Shown here: piece by piece, positions 39,658 through 49,190 of the stretch | How positions within the stretch are numbered: the first letter of the stretch is position 1 | Layout of the letters: each line of letters starts with the position of its first letter | From: Lujinxingia vulgaris | GTDB taxonomy: Bacteria; Myxococcota_A; Bradymonadia; Bradymonadales; Bradymonadaceae | Reading direction: 5' to 3' | Assembly (NCBI RefSeq): GCF_007997015.1 | Contig: NZ_VOSM01000016.1 | Span: 26,262 to 90,261 of the forward strand | DNA: 64,000 nt | Program-made: the position numbers and the translations under genes | Notes under the pieces: generated by a model | The model's input: only the letters and a program-made list of their open reading frames with translations | Told to the model about the DNA's origin: nothing | The model's database searches: none

Positions 39658-40566
39658 TTAGTCGAAATACACCATCGTGTCGTAGAGCCCGCCCCCCACA
39701 CACGTGTTCTGCGCGCTGTTCACACAGTCCGCCCCCTCGCTGATGCCCGCGCCGTTGCCGCTGCGAAGCTCGGGCCAGTCCAGCACCGCCGCGTACCACA
39801 TCGTCGCCGAGGTCTCGAGGACGCGCGTGTCGCGGTAGACCTCCACATCGCCCACCAGCACCTTCAGGGTCGCCGTGACCTCACCCACCTCCGCCCCGCC
39901 ACCATCATTCCAATACGCCTGCACCCCCAGGTGGTAGCGCCCGTTGAGCGGCATATCGTGCTCAAGCTCTTCGATCTCTCCGGACTCCCGGCCATCGTTG
40001 ACGATCATCGCGATGCTCTCGTCGTCGATGCCCCACCCCCGAATCTGCGTCTCCCAGGAGACGCAGCTGATGTCTTCCATCGAGCTCACGCCATCCTGGC
40101 AATAATAGAGGTCCAGATCCGAGACGATCCCGCTCTCCGAATCGGTCCATTCCAACAAGAAGCGGATATTATCCGCCGTCGGATCGGGAGCGACGTCGGG
40201 GTCTTCATCCACATCGGGCTCCACGTCGGCGTCGGGCTCTTCGCTGACATCGGGCTCCACGTCGGGCTCTTCGGTGACATCGGGCTCTTCGGTGACATCG
40301 GGCTCGTCGTCCACGTCCGGTTCTTCGACGACATCCGGCTCTTCGGTGGCGTCGGGTTCCTCGGTGGCGTCGGGCTCCTCGTCCACGTCGGCATCACCCT
40401 CCACGTCGAGCTCGTCGCCGGCGTCCGCATCATCACCGACGTCGCTTGCGCAGCGGGCATCCACATCATCGCCGCTGCATACCGGCGAGGGATCGTCGGT
40501 GCCGCAGGCGGCCAGGCTCAGGGTGGTCAGCAATGACAGGACAAAGAGGGTGGCGGGGGATCTCAC
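39658..40566 (-). CDS. Lipoprotein with Asp/Glu-Pro stalk and DLDL-type C-terminal domain
   Basis: A 302-residue lipoprotein (lipobox LSLAAC). The stalk is made of EEPDV/EEPDAT units, an acidic low-complexity run of about 80 residues. The C-terminal domain has SDLDLYYCQDG, GRYHLGVQAYW and MWYAAVLDWPEL, which match the neighbour at 38220-39242 position by position. The GTG at 40566 is the start because AGGAG lies 6 bases before it; the longer frame is not supported. Function unknown; likely surface-exposed. Confidence 0.76.
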   Translation of the reverse strand: MRSPATLFVLSLLTTLSLAACGTDDPSPVCSGDDVDARCASDVGDDADAGDELDVEGDADVDEEPDATEEPDATEEPDVVEEPDVDDEPDVTEEPDVTEEPDVEPDVSEEPDADVEPDVDEDPDVAPDPTADNIRFLLEWTDSESGIVSDLDLYYCQDGVSSMEDISCVSWETQIRGWGIDDESIAMIVNDGRESGEIEELEHDMPLNGRYHLGVQAYWNDGGGAEVGEVTATLKVLVGDVEVYRDTRVLETSATMWYAAVLDWPELRSGNGAGISEGADCVNSAQNTCVGGGLYDTMVYFD

Positions 40567-40812
40567 AGACAACTCCTGAAGGGATATCGAGCGTATCTCA
40601 CACATGCGTCAGGGCCGGGCGGCTCCATAAAGCGCCGTTACTCGGCGAGCAGACGCGACCATAGCACCCCGAACCGCCGACGCAAACAAAGGGCGTCTTG
40701 CGTCATTGTTAGCGTTTGTATAGACCAAACCTCAGTTCAAACACGCACACCCGGCCCGCGCACGCTGCCTTAAAGCTCGCGCATCTTTTGCCGCTACCTG
40801 GAGTTCTTGCTC

Positions 40813-42591
40813 ATGTTCACCTCCCTGCGCCGCCTCGGACTGGCCTCCTTCTGCCTGCTCGCGCTCTCCGCCTGCAACCTCGACGACGCCGCTCCCGAGA
40901 GTCAGCTGGCCGCGGCAGGCGACGCCTGCACCGCCGACGATGCCTGCGCCTCCGGTCTGTGTTTGAAAGGCGAAGAGGTCTGCGCTGCCACCTGCGAAGA
41001 TACCTGCGAGGGCGACGGCCTCGTCTGCACCGAGGGCCACTGCCTGCCCGACGATTATTGCGACGAGGGGTTTGGGCCGGGCTGCGCCCCTACTACCTGC
41101 GAGCCGGGCTGCCACGCCGACGCCACCTGCGACCTTCAAGCCACCGACGGCCCCACCTGCGTCTGCGACGAGGGTTTTGAAGGCGACGGCTTGAGCTGCA
41201 CCATCATCGAGACAAACCCCTGTCTTGAGGACAACGGCGGCTGCGGCAACCCCGACACCGTGCAATGCGACGCCGTCGAAGATGAGGGCGGAGAGCTCGT
41301 CGCCGAGTGCACCACCATCAACCCCTGCCTCGAAGATAACGGCGGCTGCGGTGACCCCGAGTTTTTTGCCTGCACCAACACCGAGGTCGGTGTGGGCGAA
41401 TGCTCCGAGATCGACCTCTGCGCCACCGACAACGGGGGCTGCGGCGACCCGGCCCGTTACGAGTGCATCCCCCTGAGCGGCCAGGCGCCCCTGTGCAAGT
41501 TCGTCGCCTCCTGCGACGTCGAGCACACCGCTCCGCTGCTCGAAGACACCTTCACCAGCCTCTCCGACCCCTCCACCGTCTTCGATGAGAAGCCTTTTCT
41601 GGTGGTCAACCCGCCAGAAAAAGCTCGCAGCTACGAGCAGGTGTACGAGTACAGAGCTCGCGATCGCCATGAGAGCTACCTGAGCTTCGACATCCGCGAT
41701 CTCCCCGAGGGCTTCCCCGTCGTCGGCGCGCGCCTTGACGTGGTGGGCTTTGATGGAATGGCCTGGGGCGGCACGCGCAACACGTTCGTCAACCTGGTGA
41801 GCAACGACTGGCGCGCCGCCGAGCTCCGCTGGGAGAACGCCCCGGAGACCCTGGCCGAGCGCCTGGGCTACTGGTTCCTCTGGTACGGTGGAGAGGCCGT
41901 CGATCGCGCGGTCTCCGCTGAGAGCGCCGAGTTGGCCCAAAAGATTCAAGATCTCCGTGAGGAGGGAAGGGTCTCGCTCAAGCTCACCGCCCCCGACTAC
42001 ACCACCTTCTATTACTCCAGCGAGCACGAAGAGCGCGACAAGCACCCCCGGCTCACCCTGACCGTGCGCGAGTGCAACCAGCCGGTGCTGCTCCCCGACG
42101 CCAACGCCACCGTCAGCGGCCGCGAGCCCGGCACGGCTCTGGGTGAGGGCGATGGCCTGGTGGCTGACCGCGACCGCTCCGAGTTCTACGTGCGTTTCGA
42201 CATGTCGGAGATCCCGGTGGATGCCGAGATCGTCGGCGCTCAGCTCGATCTTGTGGCCATCGACGCCGCCGACTTCGGTGGCGACGCCACCTTCACCCTC
42301 GACTACCTCACCACCGAGGTCTGGGGCGAAGGCTCGGTGACCTACGACAACCGCCCGGCCGCCGCCGGCGCTGAGCTCGCGAGCTTCACCCTCGACACCT
42401 CCGAGACCCGCGACCCGGCCCAGCGCGTCACCCTGGACACCACCGCGCTCTTCGAGACCGTGGTCGAGCGTTTTGAGGCCGAGCAGTCCATCAGCCTGCG
42501 CGTCACCGCCAGCGGCGACGCCGCCACCTTCGCCGGCCGCAACCACCCCGAGGCCGACTGGCGCCCGCGGCTGACGGTGATCTACGAATAA
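40813..42591 (+). CDS. Lipoprotein with EGF-like Cys-rich modules and two DNRLRE-like domains
   Basis: A 592-residue lipoprotein (lipobox LLALSAC). Residues about 35-220 are Cys-rich and include EGF-like units (CHADATC...CVCDEGFEGDGLSC) and several copies of DNGGCGDP. Two domains of about 170 residues follow, each with the DNRLRE/CBM96-like pattern (YLSFDIRDLPEGFPVVGARL and FYVRFDMSEIPVDAEIVGAQL), i.e. beta-sandwich modules that often bind glycans. The ATG at 40813 has GGAG 9 bases upstream. The gene at 42894 is a paralogue. A terminator lies at 42682-42712. Likely an adhesion or matrix protein; inference. Confidence 0.78.
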   Translation: MFTSLRRLGLASFCLLALSACNLDDAAPESQLAAAGDACTADDACASGLCLKGEEVCAATCEDTCEGDGLVCTEGHCLPDDYCDEGFGPGCAPTTCEPGCHADATCDLQATDGPTCVCDEGFEGDGLSCTIIETNPCLEDNGGCGNPDTVQCDAVEDEGGELVAECTTINPCLEDNGGCGDPEFFACTNTEVGVGECSEIDLCATDNGGCGDPARYECIPLSGQAPLCKFVASCDVEHTAPLLEDTFTSLSDPSTVFDEKPFLVVNPPEKARSYEQVYEYRARDRHESYLSFDIRDLPEGFPVVGARLDVVGFDGMAWGGTRNTFVNLVSNDWRAAELRWENAPETLAERLGYWFLWYGGEAVDRAVSAESAELAQKIQDLREEGRVSLKLTAPDYTTFYYSSEHEERDKHPRLTLTVRECNQPVLLPDANATVSGREPGTALGEGDGLVADRDRSEFYVRFDMSEIPVDAEIVGAQLDLVAIDAADFGGDATFTLDYLTTEVWGEGSVTYDNRPAAAGAELASFTLDTSETRDPAQRVTLDTTALFETVVERFEAEQSISLRVTASGDAATFAGRNHPEADWRPRLTVIYE

Positions 42592-42681
42592 GACGCCTCA
42601 CCTGAGCGGCGTTGCATTTCTCAGGCGTTTTCAGACGCCCCGGAACGAGCGCTCGAAGGGCGCTCTTTAAACCACCTGAGA

Positions 42682-42712
42682 CCCCGAAGACGCAGGCGCT
42701 TCGGGGTTTTTT
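42682..42712 (+). terminator. Rho-independent terminator
   Basis: Stem CCCCGAAG (42682-42689) pairs with CTTCGGGG (42699-42706), followed by T6. It ends the gene at 40813-42591. The remaining 180 bp before the next ATG hold no ORF I believe. Confidence 0.88.
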
Positions 42713-42893
42713 ATGCCCGCACCGCCACGCTCGTTTGCGCCTCTTGCCCCCAAAAGACGCCTCCCCGAGCTCTTGATCCCCCCGACGCACTGCACTAGAG
42801 GGTGCCGCCCCCTGACCGGCCCGGTCGCGCGCAGGTTTCCCTGGCGAGCGACGCGGTCCGGATTCCTTTAGCGCTAAGGTCTGGAGCTCCTCT

Positions 42894-44480
42894 ATGCGTC
42901 TTATGCGTATCTCCTTCATCTCGCGTTGTCTGACTTTTACCCTCCTGCTGAGCGTACTTTTTGCCGGCGCCTGCAACCTCGACGACTCGGCACAACGCGC
43001 TGACGTCGGTTCTGCGCCTGACGCCGACCTCCTCGCCGATGTTGATGCCGATCCTGACGCCGCCGACGCCGCCGACGCTTCTCGCGATACCTGCCTGCCT
43101 TCATGCCACCCCGACGCCACCTGCCTCACCGGCCAGGGCGATGACCCCACCTGCGTCTGCGACGCGGGCTTTGAGGGCGACGGCTTCTCCTGCACCCCCA
43201 TCGACCCCTGCCTTGAGGACAACGGCGGCTGCGGCGACCCGGCGTTTTTTGCCTGCACCCCCACCGGACCCGCTGAGGCGCAGTGCGCCGCGATCGACCT
43301 CTGCGCCACCGACAACGGCGGCTGCGGCGATCCGGAGCGTTTTGCCTGCCTGCCTCAAAGCGGCCAGGCTCCCCGCTGCCGGCTGATCGGCTCCTGCGAG
43401 GTCGTGCACGCCTTGCCACTGCTCGAAGACACCTTCGTCAGCGAAGACGATCCCGAGCGCACCTTTGAGAGCGAGCCCTTTCTGGTGGTGCAATCCTTCT
43501 TCCCCGAGCCCATCGTCTCGGAGTTCTACGGCTACGAGGCCCATCGCCGGCACGCGACGTACCTTAAATTTGATCTCGACCCGCTCCCGACCGACCTGCC
43601 CCTAATCGACGCCCGACTGCATTTGAGGGGCATGCCTCAGGTGCTGCATCGTCGCTTCTTGTGGGCGATGCTCCACCACGTCAGCTCCGACTGGCGCGGC
43701 GAAGAGCTCAACCTGCAAAACAGCCCGGAGATCCTTCGCACCTACGTCGCCGATGGTCCCATCGCCTGGGAAGACCCCGAGGCCGAGCAGCCCGTTGAGC
43801 TGCGCTCCTCGCGTCTAAGCAGCGTCATTGATGCGCAGCGCGATGCGGGCGGAGCATTTGCGCTCCAGCTGGAGAGCGACGAGGAGGGGGCGTTCTTTTA
43901 CTCCGGCGATCACCCCGAGGCCGAAAAACACCCGGGCCTTGCGGTCACCCTGCGCCACTGCGAGGAGCTCCCCGTCGGCGCCGACGCCAACGCCACCGTC
44001 AGCAACCGTCGGCCCGACAGCGCGCTCAGCGACTACGAGGGCCTGGTAGCCGACCGCGACCGCCAGGAGTTCTACCTGCGGTTTGATCTCTCAGCGCTCC
44101 CCGTCGGCGCCCGCATCGTCGACGTCCACCTCGAACTCAGCGCCATCGACGCCGCCGACTTCGGGGGCGACGCCACCTTCACCCTCGACGCCCTCACCAC
44201 CGAGGTCTGGGACGAATCCTCGGTCACCTACGCCACGCGCCCCGAAGCCACCGGTGAACCCCTGGCCACCTTCACCCTGGGGGAGCCCCCCGGTGAGGAT
44301 GAGGTGATCGAGCGGGTGACCCTCGCTACGAATGCGCTCTTTATGACAGTCGTCGAGGGCTACGAGACGGAGCAGTCCATCAGCCTGCGCGTCACCGCCC
44401 GCGATGACGCCGCCACCTTCGCCGGCCGCAACCACGAGAACGAGGCGTTGCGTCCGAGGTTGAGGGTGATTTACGACTGA
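42894..44480 (+). CDS. Paralogous EGF-like/DNRLRE lipoprotein
   Basis: A 528-residue lipoprotein (lipobox LFAGAC) with the same order as the gene just upstream: Asp-rich linker, EGF-like unit (CHPDATC ... CVCDAGFEGDGFSC), three DNGGCGDP-type modules, then two DNRLRE-like domains (YLKFDLDPLPTDLPLIDARL and FYLRFDLSALPVGARIVDVHL). The last 130 residues are closest between the two genes, including the shared SISLRVTA-DAATFAGRNH end. GGAG lies 7 bases before the ATG. Tandem duplication is clear; function is not. Confidence 0.78.
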   Translation: MRLMRISFISRCLTFTLLLSVLFAGACNLDDSAQRADVGSAPDADLLADVDADPDAADAADASRDTCLPSCHPDATCLTGQGDDPTCVCDAGFEGDGFSCTPIDPCLEDNGGCGDPAFFACTPTGPAEAQCAAIDLCATDNGGCGDPERFACLPQSGQAPRCRLIGSCEVVHALPLLEDTFVSEDDPERTFESEPFLVVQSFFPEPIVSEFYGYEAHRRHATYLKFDLDPLPTDLPLIDARLHLRGMPQVLHRRFLWAMLHHVSSDWRGEELNLQNSPEILRTYVADGPIAWEDPEAEQPVELRSSRLSSVIDAQRDAGGAFALQLESDEEGAFFYSGDHPEAEKHPGLAVTLRHCEELPVGADANATVSNRRPDSALSDYEGLVADRDRQEFYLRFDLSALPVGARIVDVHLELSAIDAADFGGDATFTLDALTTEVWDESSVTYATRPEATGEPLATFTLGEPPGEDEVIERVTLATNALFMTVVEGYETEQSISLRVTARDDAATFAGRNHENEALRPRLRVIYD

Positions 44481-44482
44481 CG

Positions 44483-44506
44483 CGCGGGGGCCCCGCGGGT
44501 TTTTTA
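44483..44506 (+). terminator. Rho-independent terminator
   Basis: A GC hairpin (GCGGGG / CCCCGC around 44486-44498) followed by T6, directly after the stop at 44480. Confidence 0.75.
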
Positions 44507-44595
44507 TGTTTGCCAGAGTACGCTACAACTCCACCACCCCGGCGCGCTCTCCCCGCACCCTCATAATAATATACTCGCCAGACCAGGTCTTGATC

Positions 44596-46218
44596 ATGGT
44601 GTCCAACCCCATCCGCACCCGCGCGCTCCTGCTCCTGCTTGCGGCGATCGCCCTGAGCGTTGTCATCCTCCCCGCCGCGCTCGTGGCCCAGACCCCCGAC
44701 GCCGCCCGCGCCAACGACCTGCAACGCGCGCTGGAGGCCTACGTCGATAAAGGCCACACCCGCGGCGCGGTGGCCTGGCGGCTCAACGCCGACGGATCTG
44801 AGGAAGAGGCAAGGGTCGGCATCGACCAGCGCACCGCCGACGCCCGCTTTGAGGCCGGCTCCATCACCAAAGTCTTTAGTTCCATTCTATTGGCCGACGC
44901 CGTGCTGGCCGGGAAGGTCACCCTGGAGACCCCCATCGCCGAGCTCTTTCCCCGGAGCTGCGAGCTGGCCCCCGAGGTCGGCGCCATCACGTTGAAAGAG
45001 CTCTCTACCCACACCTCCGGCCTTCCTCGCCAGGCCCCGGGCCGCGGCCTCTTGCGCGGCTTTTTGCAACTCTCTGACCCCTACGCAGGCTCCACCCGCG
45101 AAGAACTCTTTGAGGCCCTCTGCACCCTGGAGGCCGACGACCTGAAGACCCGCGGCTCCTACTCTTACTCCAACTTCGGCGTCGCGCTGCTGGGCCGCCT
45201 CCTCGAAGCCGTCGACTTAAGCTCTCTCGACCCCACGCTCAGCCCCGACGCCACGTATGAGACCCGCCTCGACACCCGCGTGCTTCAACCCCTGGGCCTC
45301 ACCGCCAGCGACTTTGAAGCCGCGCACCCCCACACCGTGCCCGGCCACCGGACCAACCACACCTCCGCCGGCCCCTGGCACCTCGACGCCTACAACCCCG
45401 CCGGCGGCCTGCGCACCACCCTGCCCGATCTTATCGCCCTGGCCCGAAACGCCCTGGCCGCCGACTTCCCCCCGCTGGCGCTGACCCTTGAGCCCCACCA
45501 CCTCGACGAGGAGGGCAACCCCGAGGTCGGACTTGGCTGGTTTTTCCAAACCCTTCGATCCAACGACACCCCGCCAGAATCCGAAGACGTCGAAGACACG
45601 GAAGCAACGAAAGGCAGTGGAAAAAACGAAAGGATCATCTGGCATAACGGCCGCACCGGCGGCTATTTTGCCTTCATCGCCCTGGCCCCCGAGAGCGGCC
45701 GCGCCGTGGTGCTGCTCACCGACACCTCCCACGGCACTGGCTTCGCCGTCGATCTTCTGCGCGAGCCCACCCCGGAGCCGCCTCCCCTTGAGCCCAATGT
45801 CTTCTTCTTGCTCTTCGGGCTCTTCTTCCCCTGGCTGGCCCCCTTCGCGTTGTTTTCCCTCAAACATCGCCTCTCCCTCAAAACCATCGTCGAGCCCCCC
45901 ACCGATCCCGACGCCTCCTTCTGGGCGCGCTTTATGGCTCGCCAGCAACGCCAGCTTCCGGCCGGCCGCGTCGATGCCCTCTCCTCCTTCCTGGGCGCCG
46001 CCTTCACCCTCCTCCTCACCTACCAGCTCGGCGCCTGGCAGGTCCTGCCCATCGCCATCTGGTACGCGGCCCTTGCGCTGACAGTGGGGCTGGGCGTGCG
46101 GGTGTTGCCGGTGGTGGTGAAGGCCCCGTGGTTTGGTCGAGAGGGCTGGAAGGGCAGGGCGATGACGGTGATCAATGGGGTGATTTCGGTGGGGTTGGTG
46201 GTGTGGGTGGTGGGGTAG
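44596..46218 (+). CDS. Membrane-bound serine hydrolase, class C beta-lactamase family
   Basis: A 540-residue protein. After an N-terminal helix (LLLLLAAIALSVVILPAALVA), a beta-lactamase/DD-peptidase fold spans about 30-390: SITK is the S-x-x-K motif with the catalytic Ser, YSN is the Y-x-N motif, and HNG stands where K/H-T/S-G is expected. Three to four C-terminal membrane helices follow (NVFFLLFGLFFPWLAPFAL and others), so the catalytic domain faces the periplasm. Family members act as esterases, D-aminopeptidases or beta-lactamases; the substrate is open. A short inserted segment (PPESEDVEDTEATKGSGK) precedes the HNG motif. Confidence 0.82.
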   Translation: MVSNPIRTRALLLLLAAIALSVVILPAALVAQTPDAARANDLQRALEAYVDKGHTRGAVAWRLNADGSEEEARVGIDQRTADARFEAGSITKVFSSILLADAVLAGKVTLETPIAELFPRSCELAPEVGAITLKELSTHTSGLPRQAPGRGLLRGFLQLSDPYAGSTREELFEALCTLEADDLKTRGSYSYSNFGVALLGRLLEAVDLSSLDPTLSPDATYETRLDTRVLQPLGLTASDFEAAHPHTVPGHRTNHTSAGPWHLDAYNPAGGLRTTLPDLIALARNALAADFPPLALTLEPHHLDEEGNPEVGLGWFFQTLRSNDTPPESEDVEDTEATKGSGKNERIIWHNGRTGGYFAFIALAPESGRAVVLLTDTSHGTGFAVDLLREPTPEPPPLEPNVFFLLFGLFFPWLAPFALFSLKHRLSLKTIVEPPTDPDASFWARFMARQQRQLPAGRVDALSSFLGAAFTLLLTYQLGAWQVLPIAIWYAALALTVGLGVRVLPVVVKAPWFGREGWKGRAMTVINGVISVGLVVWVVG

Positions 46219-46296
46219 GGGGGGCGGTTTGGTCCAGAAACGTTTTTCAATCCGCGTGATTGGCCGACGACCACGCTCGATTCCTTAAGAAGTGCC

Positions 46297-46331
46297 GTGC
46301 GTCAATGGTTTTGGAGGAGGCGTTGACGCAC
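46297..46331 (+). promoter_or_regulatory. Inverted repeat upstream of csb2
   Basis: A 9-bp perfect inverted repeat (GTGCGTCAA, 46297-46305, and TTGACGCAC, 46323-46331) with a 17-base spacer, about 165 bp before the csb2 start. It may be an operator or the end of the upstream transcript. The rest of the 276-bp gap shows nothing clear. Confidence 0.4.
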
Positions 46332-46494
46332 CGAACGCTGATCGTCACCCACGGAAATACACCTTTGCTTTTCCAGTAAATCTCCCTTTTACTCACCTCA
46401 CAACTAAGCGCGCGGTACGACGTGGAGGGAGAGTACGGGGGATCCTGCCATATGCGGCCGACACCCCTGAATTTCTTCAGCCTTAAGACGATCG

Positions 46495-48117
46495 ATGACC
46501 AGCCAACTTATACTGGCGCTGCATTTCACACAAAAACATGTGTTTGTTACACCCTGGGGCCAGGACGCGAATCACAGCGAGCTGGAGTGGCCGCCCTCGG
46601 TCTGGCTGCTGCTACGTACATTCGTGAGCGTGTGGCACTCACACGCTCGCGCCGAGGTTGAAGAGCGTGCTCTCAGTGAGCTTGTCGCCGCGCTGAGCAA
46701 AACTCCTCCTCACTGGCGGCTTCCCAAAATGGGGCAGGTTCGTCGGACTTCCTCCCCATCCTCAAAACAGGGGTTTGAGTTTGTTATCCATGTTGAGCCC
46801 GATTCGGTGGCTATCGCGCACTGGCCCGACGTCGATCTTTCTCAAAGCGCCCTGGCCGCGCTCGATGCCTTGCTGCCCCGCATCGCCTATCTTGGCCGTG
46901 CGGAGTCCTGGGTGAGCATCGAGCGTCTGTCGGAGCTGCCCGACACCTTCGCTCCTAACGCCGGGCCTGCCGGGGCCTTTGAGGCTCCGCAGGGCAGCGA
47001 GTCGTCACGTCAGCTGATGCCGCTGACCTCCGACGAACTCAGTCACTGGCGCGAGGGCTACCGCGAGGCGATGCTTCAACGGGAGCTCGACGTCCAGCGT
47101 CAGAAGAAGATCGACAAAGGCGACGATCCAGAGAAAGCCAAGCTCACCAAAAAACAACGTCAGAATATTGAGGACGCGCTCCCGACCTCGGTGGTGGGTG
47201 TGCTCAGCGCCGAGACCGATGTGTTGCAGAAGGCGGGCTGGAGTCAGCCCCCGGGCTCGCGTTGGGTGGATATCGTGCGACCGCCCATCAAGAGCTGGCT
47301 GCCTCCGAAGGTGGAGGCGCCAAAAGTGATGGGTGCGCCGACGGTGGCGCGTTACGCCGTGGCCAGCCAGGTACCCCCGCGCCTGACCACCGCGCTTTAC
47401 CAGTGCGAGAAGCTCCATAAAGCACTGGCCAGCCGCACCGACGACAACATCACCCTCACGGGCGTCGACGCGCTGGGGCGGCCGCTTAAAGGGCATCAGC
47501 ACGCCTTTGTGTTTGCGGAAGCCAACGACCCGGTCACCGACCGCATCACCCACCTTAACGTCTGGGCTCCCGCCGGTTTCAACGAGCAAGTCCAACGCAG
47601 GGTGCTCGATCGTGTGCAGCGCCTCTGGGGCAAGGATGGCCACGATCTGCAGTTGATCTTGCTGGGCGTGGGAACGCCGGAGGACTTTGGCGGCTTCAAC
47701 GCCCGTGCCGGTCAGGCACCCATCTACGGGGAGTCGAAGGTCTGGCGTTCGCTTACGCCCTTTGTGGGCACGCGCCATCCTAAACGTCGCAAGTCCGGTG
47801 AGCCAAAGGTGGACGCGCGCGGGCTAACGATCGGCGGTGACGCCCATGATCTGCTGCGCCTACTCAAGCTCCAGGGCTTTCCCGAAGTTGAGAGCATCGC
47901 GCCACTGGATGCGCTGAGCATCGCCGGGCGTCAGGTGCGCTGGCTGGAGTTCGCGACCCGACGCTCGCGAGGTGGCGGTGCTCGCGGCCCGAGCCACGGT
48001 GCCGGCTTTGAACTCACTTTCGCCGAGCCGGTGCGAGGCCCCATTGCGGTGGGCTACGGTGCACACTTCGGGCTGGGGCTCTTTCGGCCGGTGGAGATAG
48101 AGGCCGGAGTGGGTTAA
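46495..48117 (+). CDS. csb2: Csb2, Cas5-Cas6-like protein of type I-G CRISPR systems (orphan)
   Basis: A 540-residue RAMP protein. In type I-G (formerly I-U) systems Csb2 (GSU0054 family) stands in for both Cas5 and Cas6 and handles crRNA processing and 5'-handle binding. The N-terminus has VTPWGQDANHSELEWPPS (W21, E31-S35), the family's WG...NE...EWPPSP signature. G333-F338 reads GHQHAF, followed by DRITHLNVWAPAGF. WRSLTPF lies at 417-423, then RHPKR, and the C-terminal RAMP Gly-loop is YGAHFGLGLF (521-530). A charged insertion (about 190-225) may be a coiled coil. None of its usual partners (Csb1/Cas7, Csx17/Cas8, Cas3) is nearby; the closest effector is the III-B operon 7 kb away. The ribosome site is weak. 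Confidence 0.85.
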   Translation: MTSQLILALHFTQKHVFVTPWGQDANHSELEWPPSVWLLLRTFVSVWHSHARAEVEERALSELVAALSKTPPHWRLPKMGQVRRTSSPSSKQGFEFVIHVEPDSVAIAHWPDVDLSQSALAALDALLPRIAYLGRAESWVSIERLSELPDTFAPNAGPAGAFEAPQGSESSRQLMPLTSDELSHWREGYREAMLQRELDVQRQKKIDKGDDPEKAKLTKKQRQNIEDALPTSVVGVLSAETDVLQKAGWSQPPGSRWVDIVRPPIKSWLPPKVEAPKVMGAPTVARYAVASQVPPRLTTALYQCEKLHKALASRTDDNITLTGVDALGRPLKGHQHAFVFAEANDPVTDRITHLNVWAPAGFNEQVQRRVLDRVQRLWGKDGHDLQLILLGVGTPEDFGGFNARAGQAPIYGESKVWRSLTPFVGTRHPKRRKSGEPKVDARGLTIGGDAHDLLRLLKLQGFPEVESIAPLDALSIAGRQVRWLEFATRRSRGGGARGPSHGAGFELTFAEPVRGPIAVGYGAHFGLGLFRPVEIEAGVG

Positions 48118-48220
48118 GCTGGGCCGCACGTTCTTTGAAAGGTGGAATAGCAATCCAAACACCGGGGCCAACCCGGTGGTATTTTTTAGATAGAACAAAG
48201 CCATCGTGCTCTAAAAACCA

Positions 48221-48253
48221 AAAAGCCGGCTCCTTGCGAGGAGCCGGCTCTTC
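48221..48253. terminator. Bidirectional terminator between csb2 and the unknown gene
   Basis: Stem GCCGGCTCC (48225-48233) pairs with GGAGCCGGC (48240-48248), with A4 on the left and a short TCTT on the right. It lies between convergent genes. Confidence 0.75.
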
Positions 48254-48278
48254 AGTTTGAATCGCGTGTGTGCGGGTA

Positions 48279-49190
48279 TCAGTTCATATCACGCAGATCG
48301 CGGGTGCCGGGCTGCGCGGGCTCTTCCGCAGGCTTGTCGCTGACCGGAGGCGCGGGCACCGGGGCAGGTTCGTCGCCCTTTGTGGGATCGAGGAGTTTGA
48401 CGTCAGCCCTGGGAGCTCCTTCGAGCTCCTTATCACCGACCTCGGGCTCGGTAGCATCCTCCGGTGTGTTTCGTGTTTTACGTAACTGCGCCTGAGCCTG
48501 AGCCTGATTGAGGTTGGCAAGCAGGCGGCGCTTATCGTTCTCACTCAGGCCGGAGAGCTCCACGACGTTGATCAGCGACGTGGTCACCTTAATCCACTGG
48601 TAGCGCGCCTGACGCAGATCGCGCGCGCTGATCCGGGTGGTGTCAGTCTCTCCCTGGAGCTCGGCGCGACGCGCGGTCAACACGTTCATGCGATGCCCGA
48701 TGGTGACGTATTCATCGACCAGAGCGTTGAGATCTTCGCCGTCGAAGAGCACGCGACCCAACGTGTCGCGCAGCGCGGTGTCGAGGCGATCTTCGACGCG
48801 CAGCGCGTGGCCAGCCTGATCGCGATACGCGCTGTTGATCACGCTGAGGCCATCGGGCAGCACCACAGCGCGAGCGGTTTCGATGGGACGTTGTTCTCGG
48901 GGTGTCTGACAGAGATACGTCGCGAAGGTGAAACCTGCGTCCAACGCACGGCAGAGCGCGTTATGGCGCTCGCTGCACTCTTTGAGCTCATCGCCAATCT
49001 CCTTGAGCTCACGGGCACACTCTCCCTCTTGGCGGGTTAGAAAGATCAGGTCGCGGTTGGCGGCCTCCATCGGGCCCACAAAAGGCGCCACCATCGGATC
49101 GCTCTCGAAGATCTTGCGTTTCTCCGGGCTGTTCAAGAGATCTTCAAACACGGCGATCATCGACGGACTGTTCAGGTAGGTAAGCGACAT
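48279..49190 (-). CDS. Unknown protein in the CRISPR island
   Basis: A 303-residue soluble protein with no recognised family. It is mostly helical: MSLTYLNSPSMIAVFEDLLNS at the start, likely coiled coil around residues 55-90 (ECARELKEIGDELKECSERHNALC), more helices to about 235, then an acidic Pro-rich disordered tail (EPAPVPAPPVSDKPAEEPAQP). The start is well marked: GAGGAGG 5 bases before the ATG at 49190. It lies between csb2 and the CRISPR array but on the opposite strand. Nothing in it points to a nuclease or RAMP fold, so a defence role rests on position only. Confidence 0.7.
   Translation of the reverse strand: MSLTYLNSPSMIAVFEDLLNSPEKRKIFESDPMVAPFVGPMEAANRDLIFLTRQEGECARELKEIGDELKECSERHNALCRALDAGFTFATYLCQTPREQRPIETARAVVLPDGLSVINSAYRDQAGHALRVEDRLDTALRDTLGRVLFDGEDLNALVDEYVTIGHRMNVLTARRAELQGETDTTRISARDLRQARYQWIKVTTSLINVVELSGLSENDKRRLLANLNQAQAQAQLRKTRNTPEDATEPEVGDKELEGAPRADVKLLDPTKGDEPAPVPAPPVSDKPAEEPAQPGTRDLRDMN

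Noticed and set aside
39298..39701. Short ORFs with GGGWWGPT-type repeats in the 38-bp repeat block
   Set aside because: They only translate the DNA repeat and have no ribosome sites.
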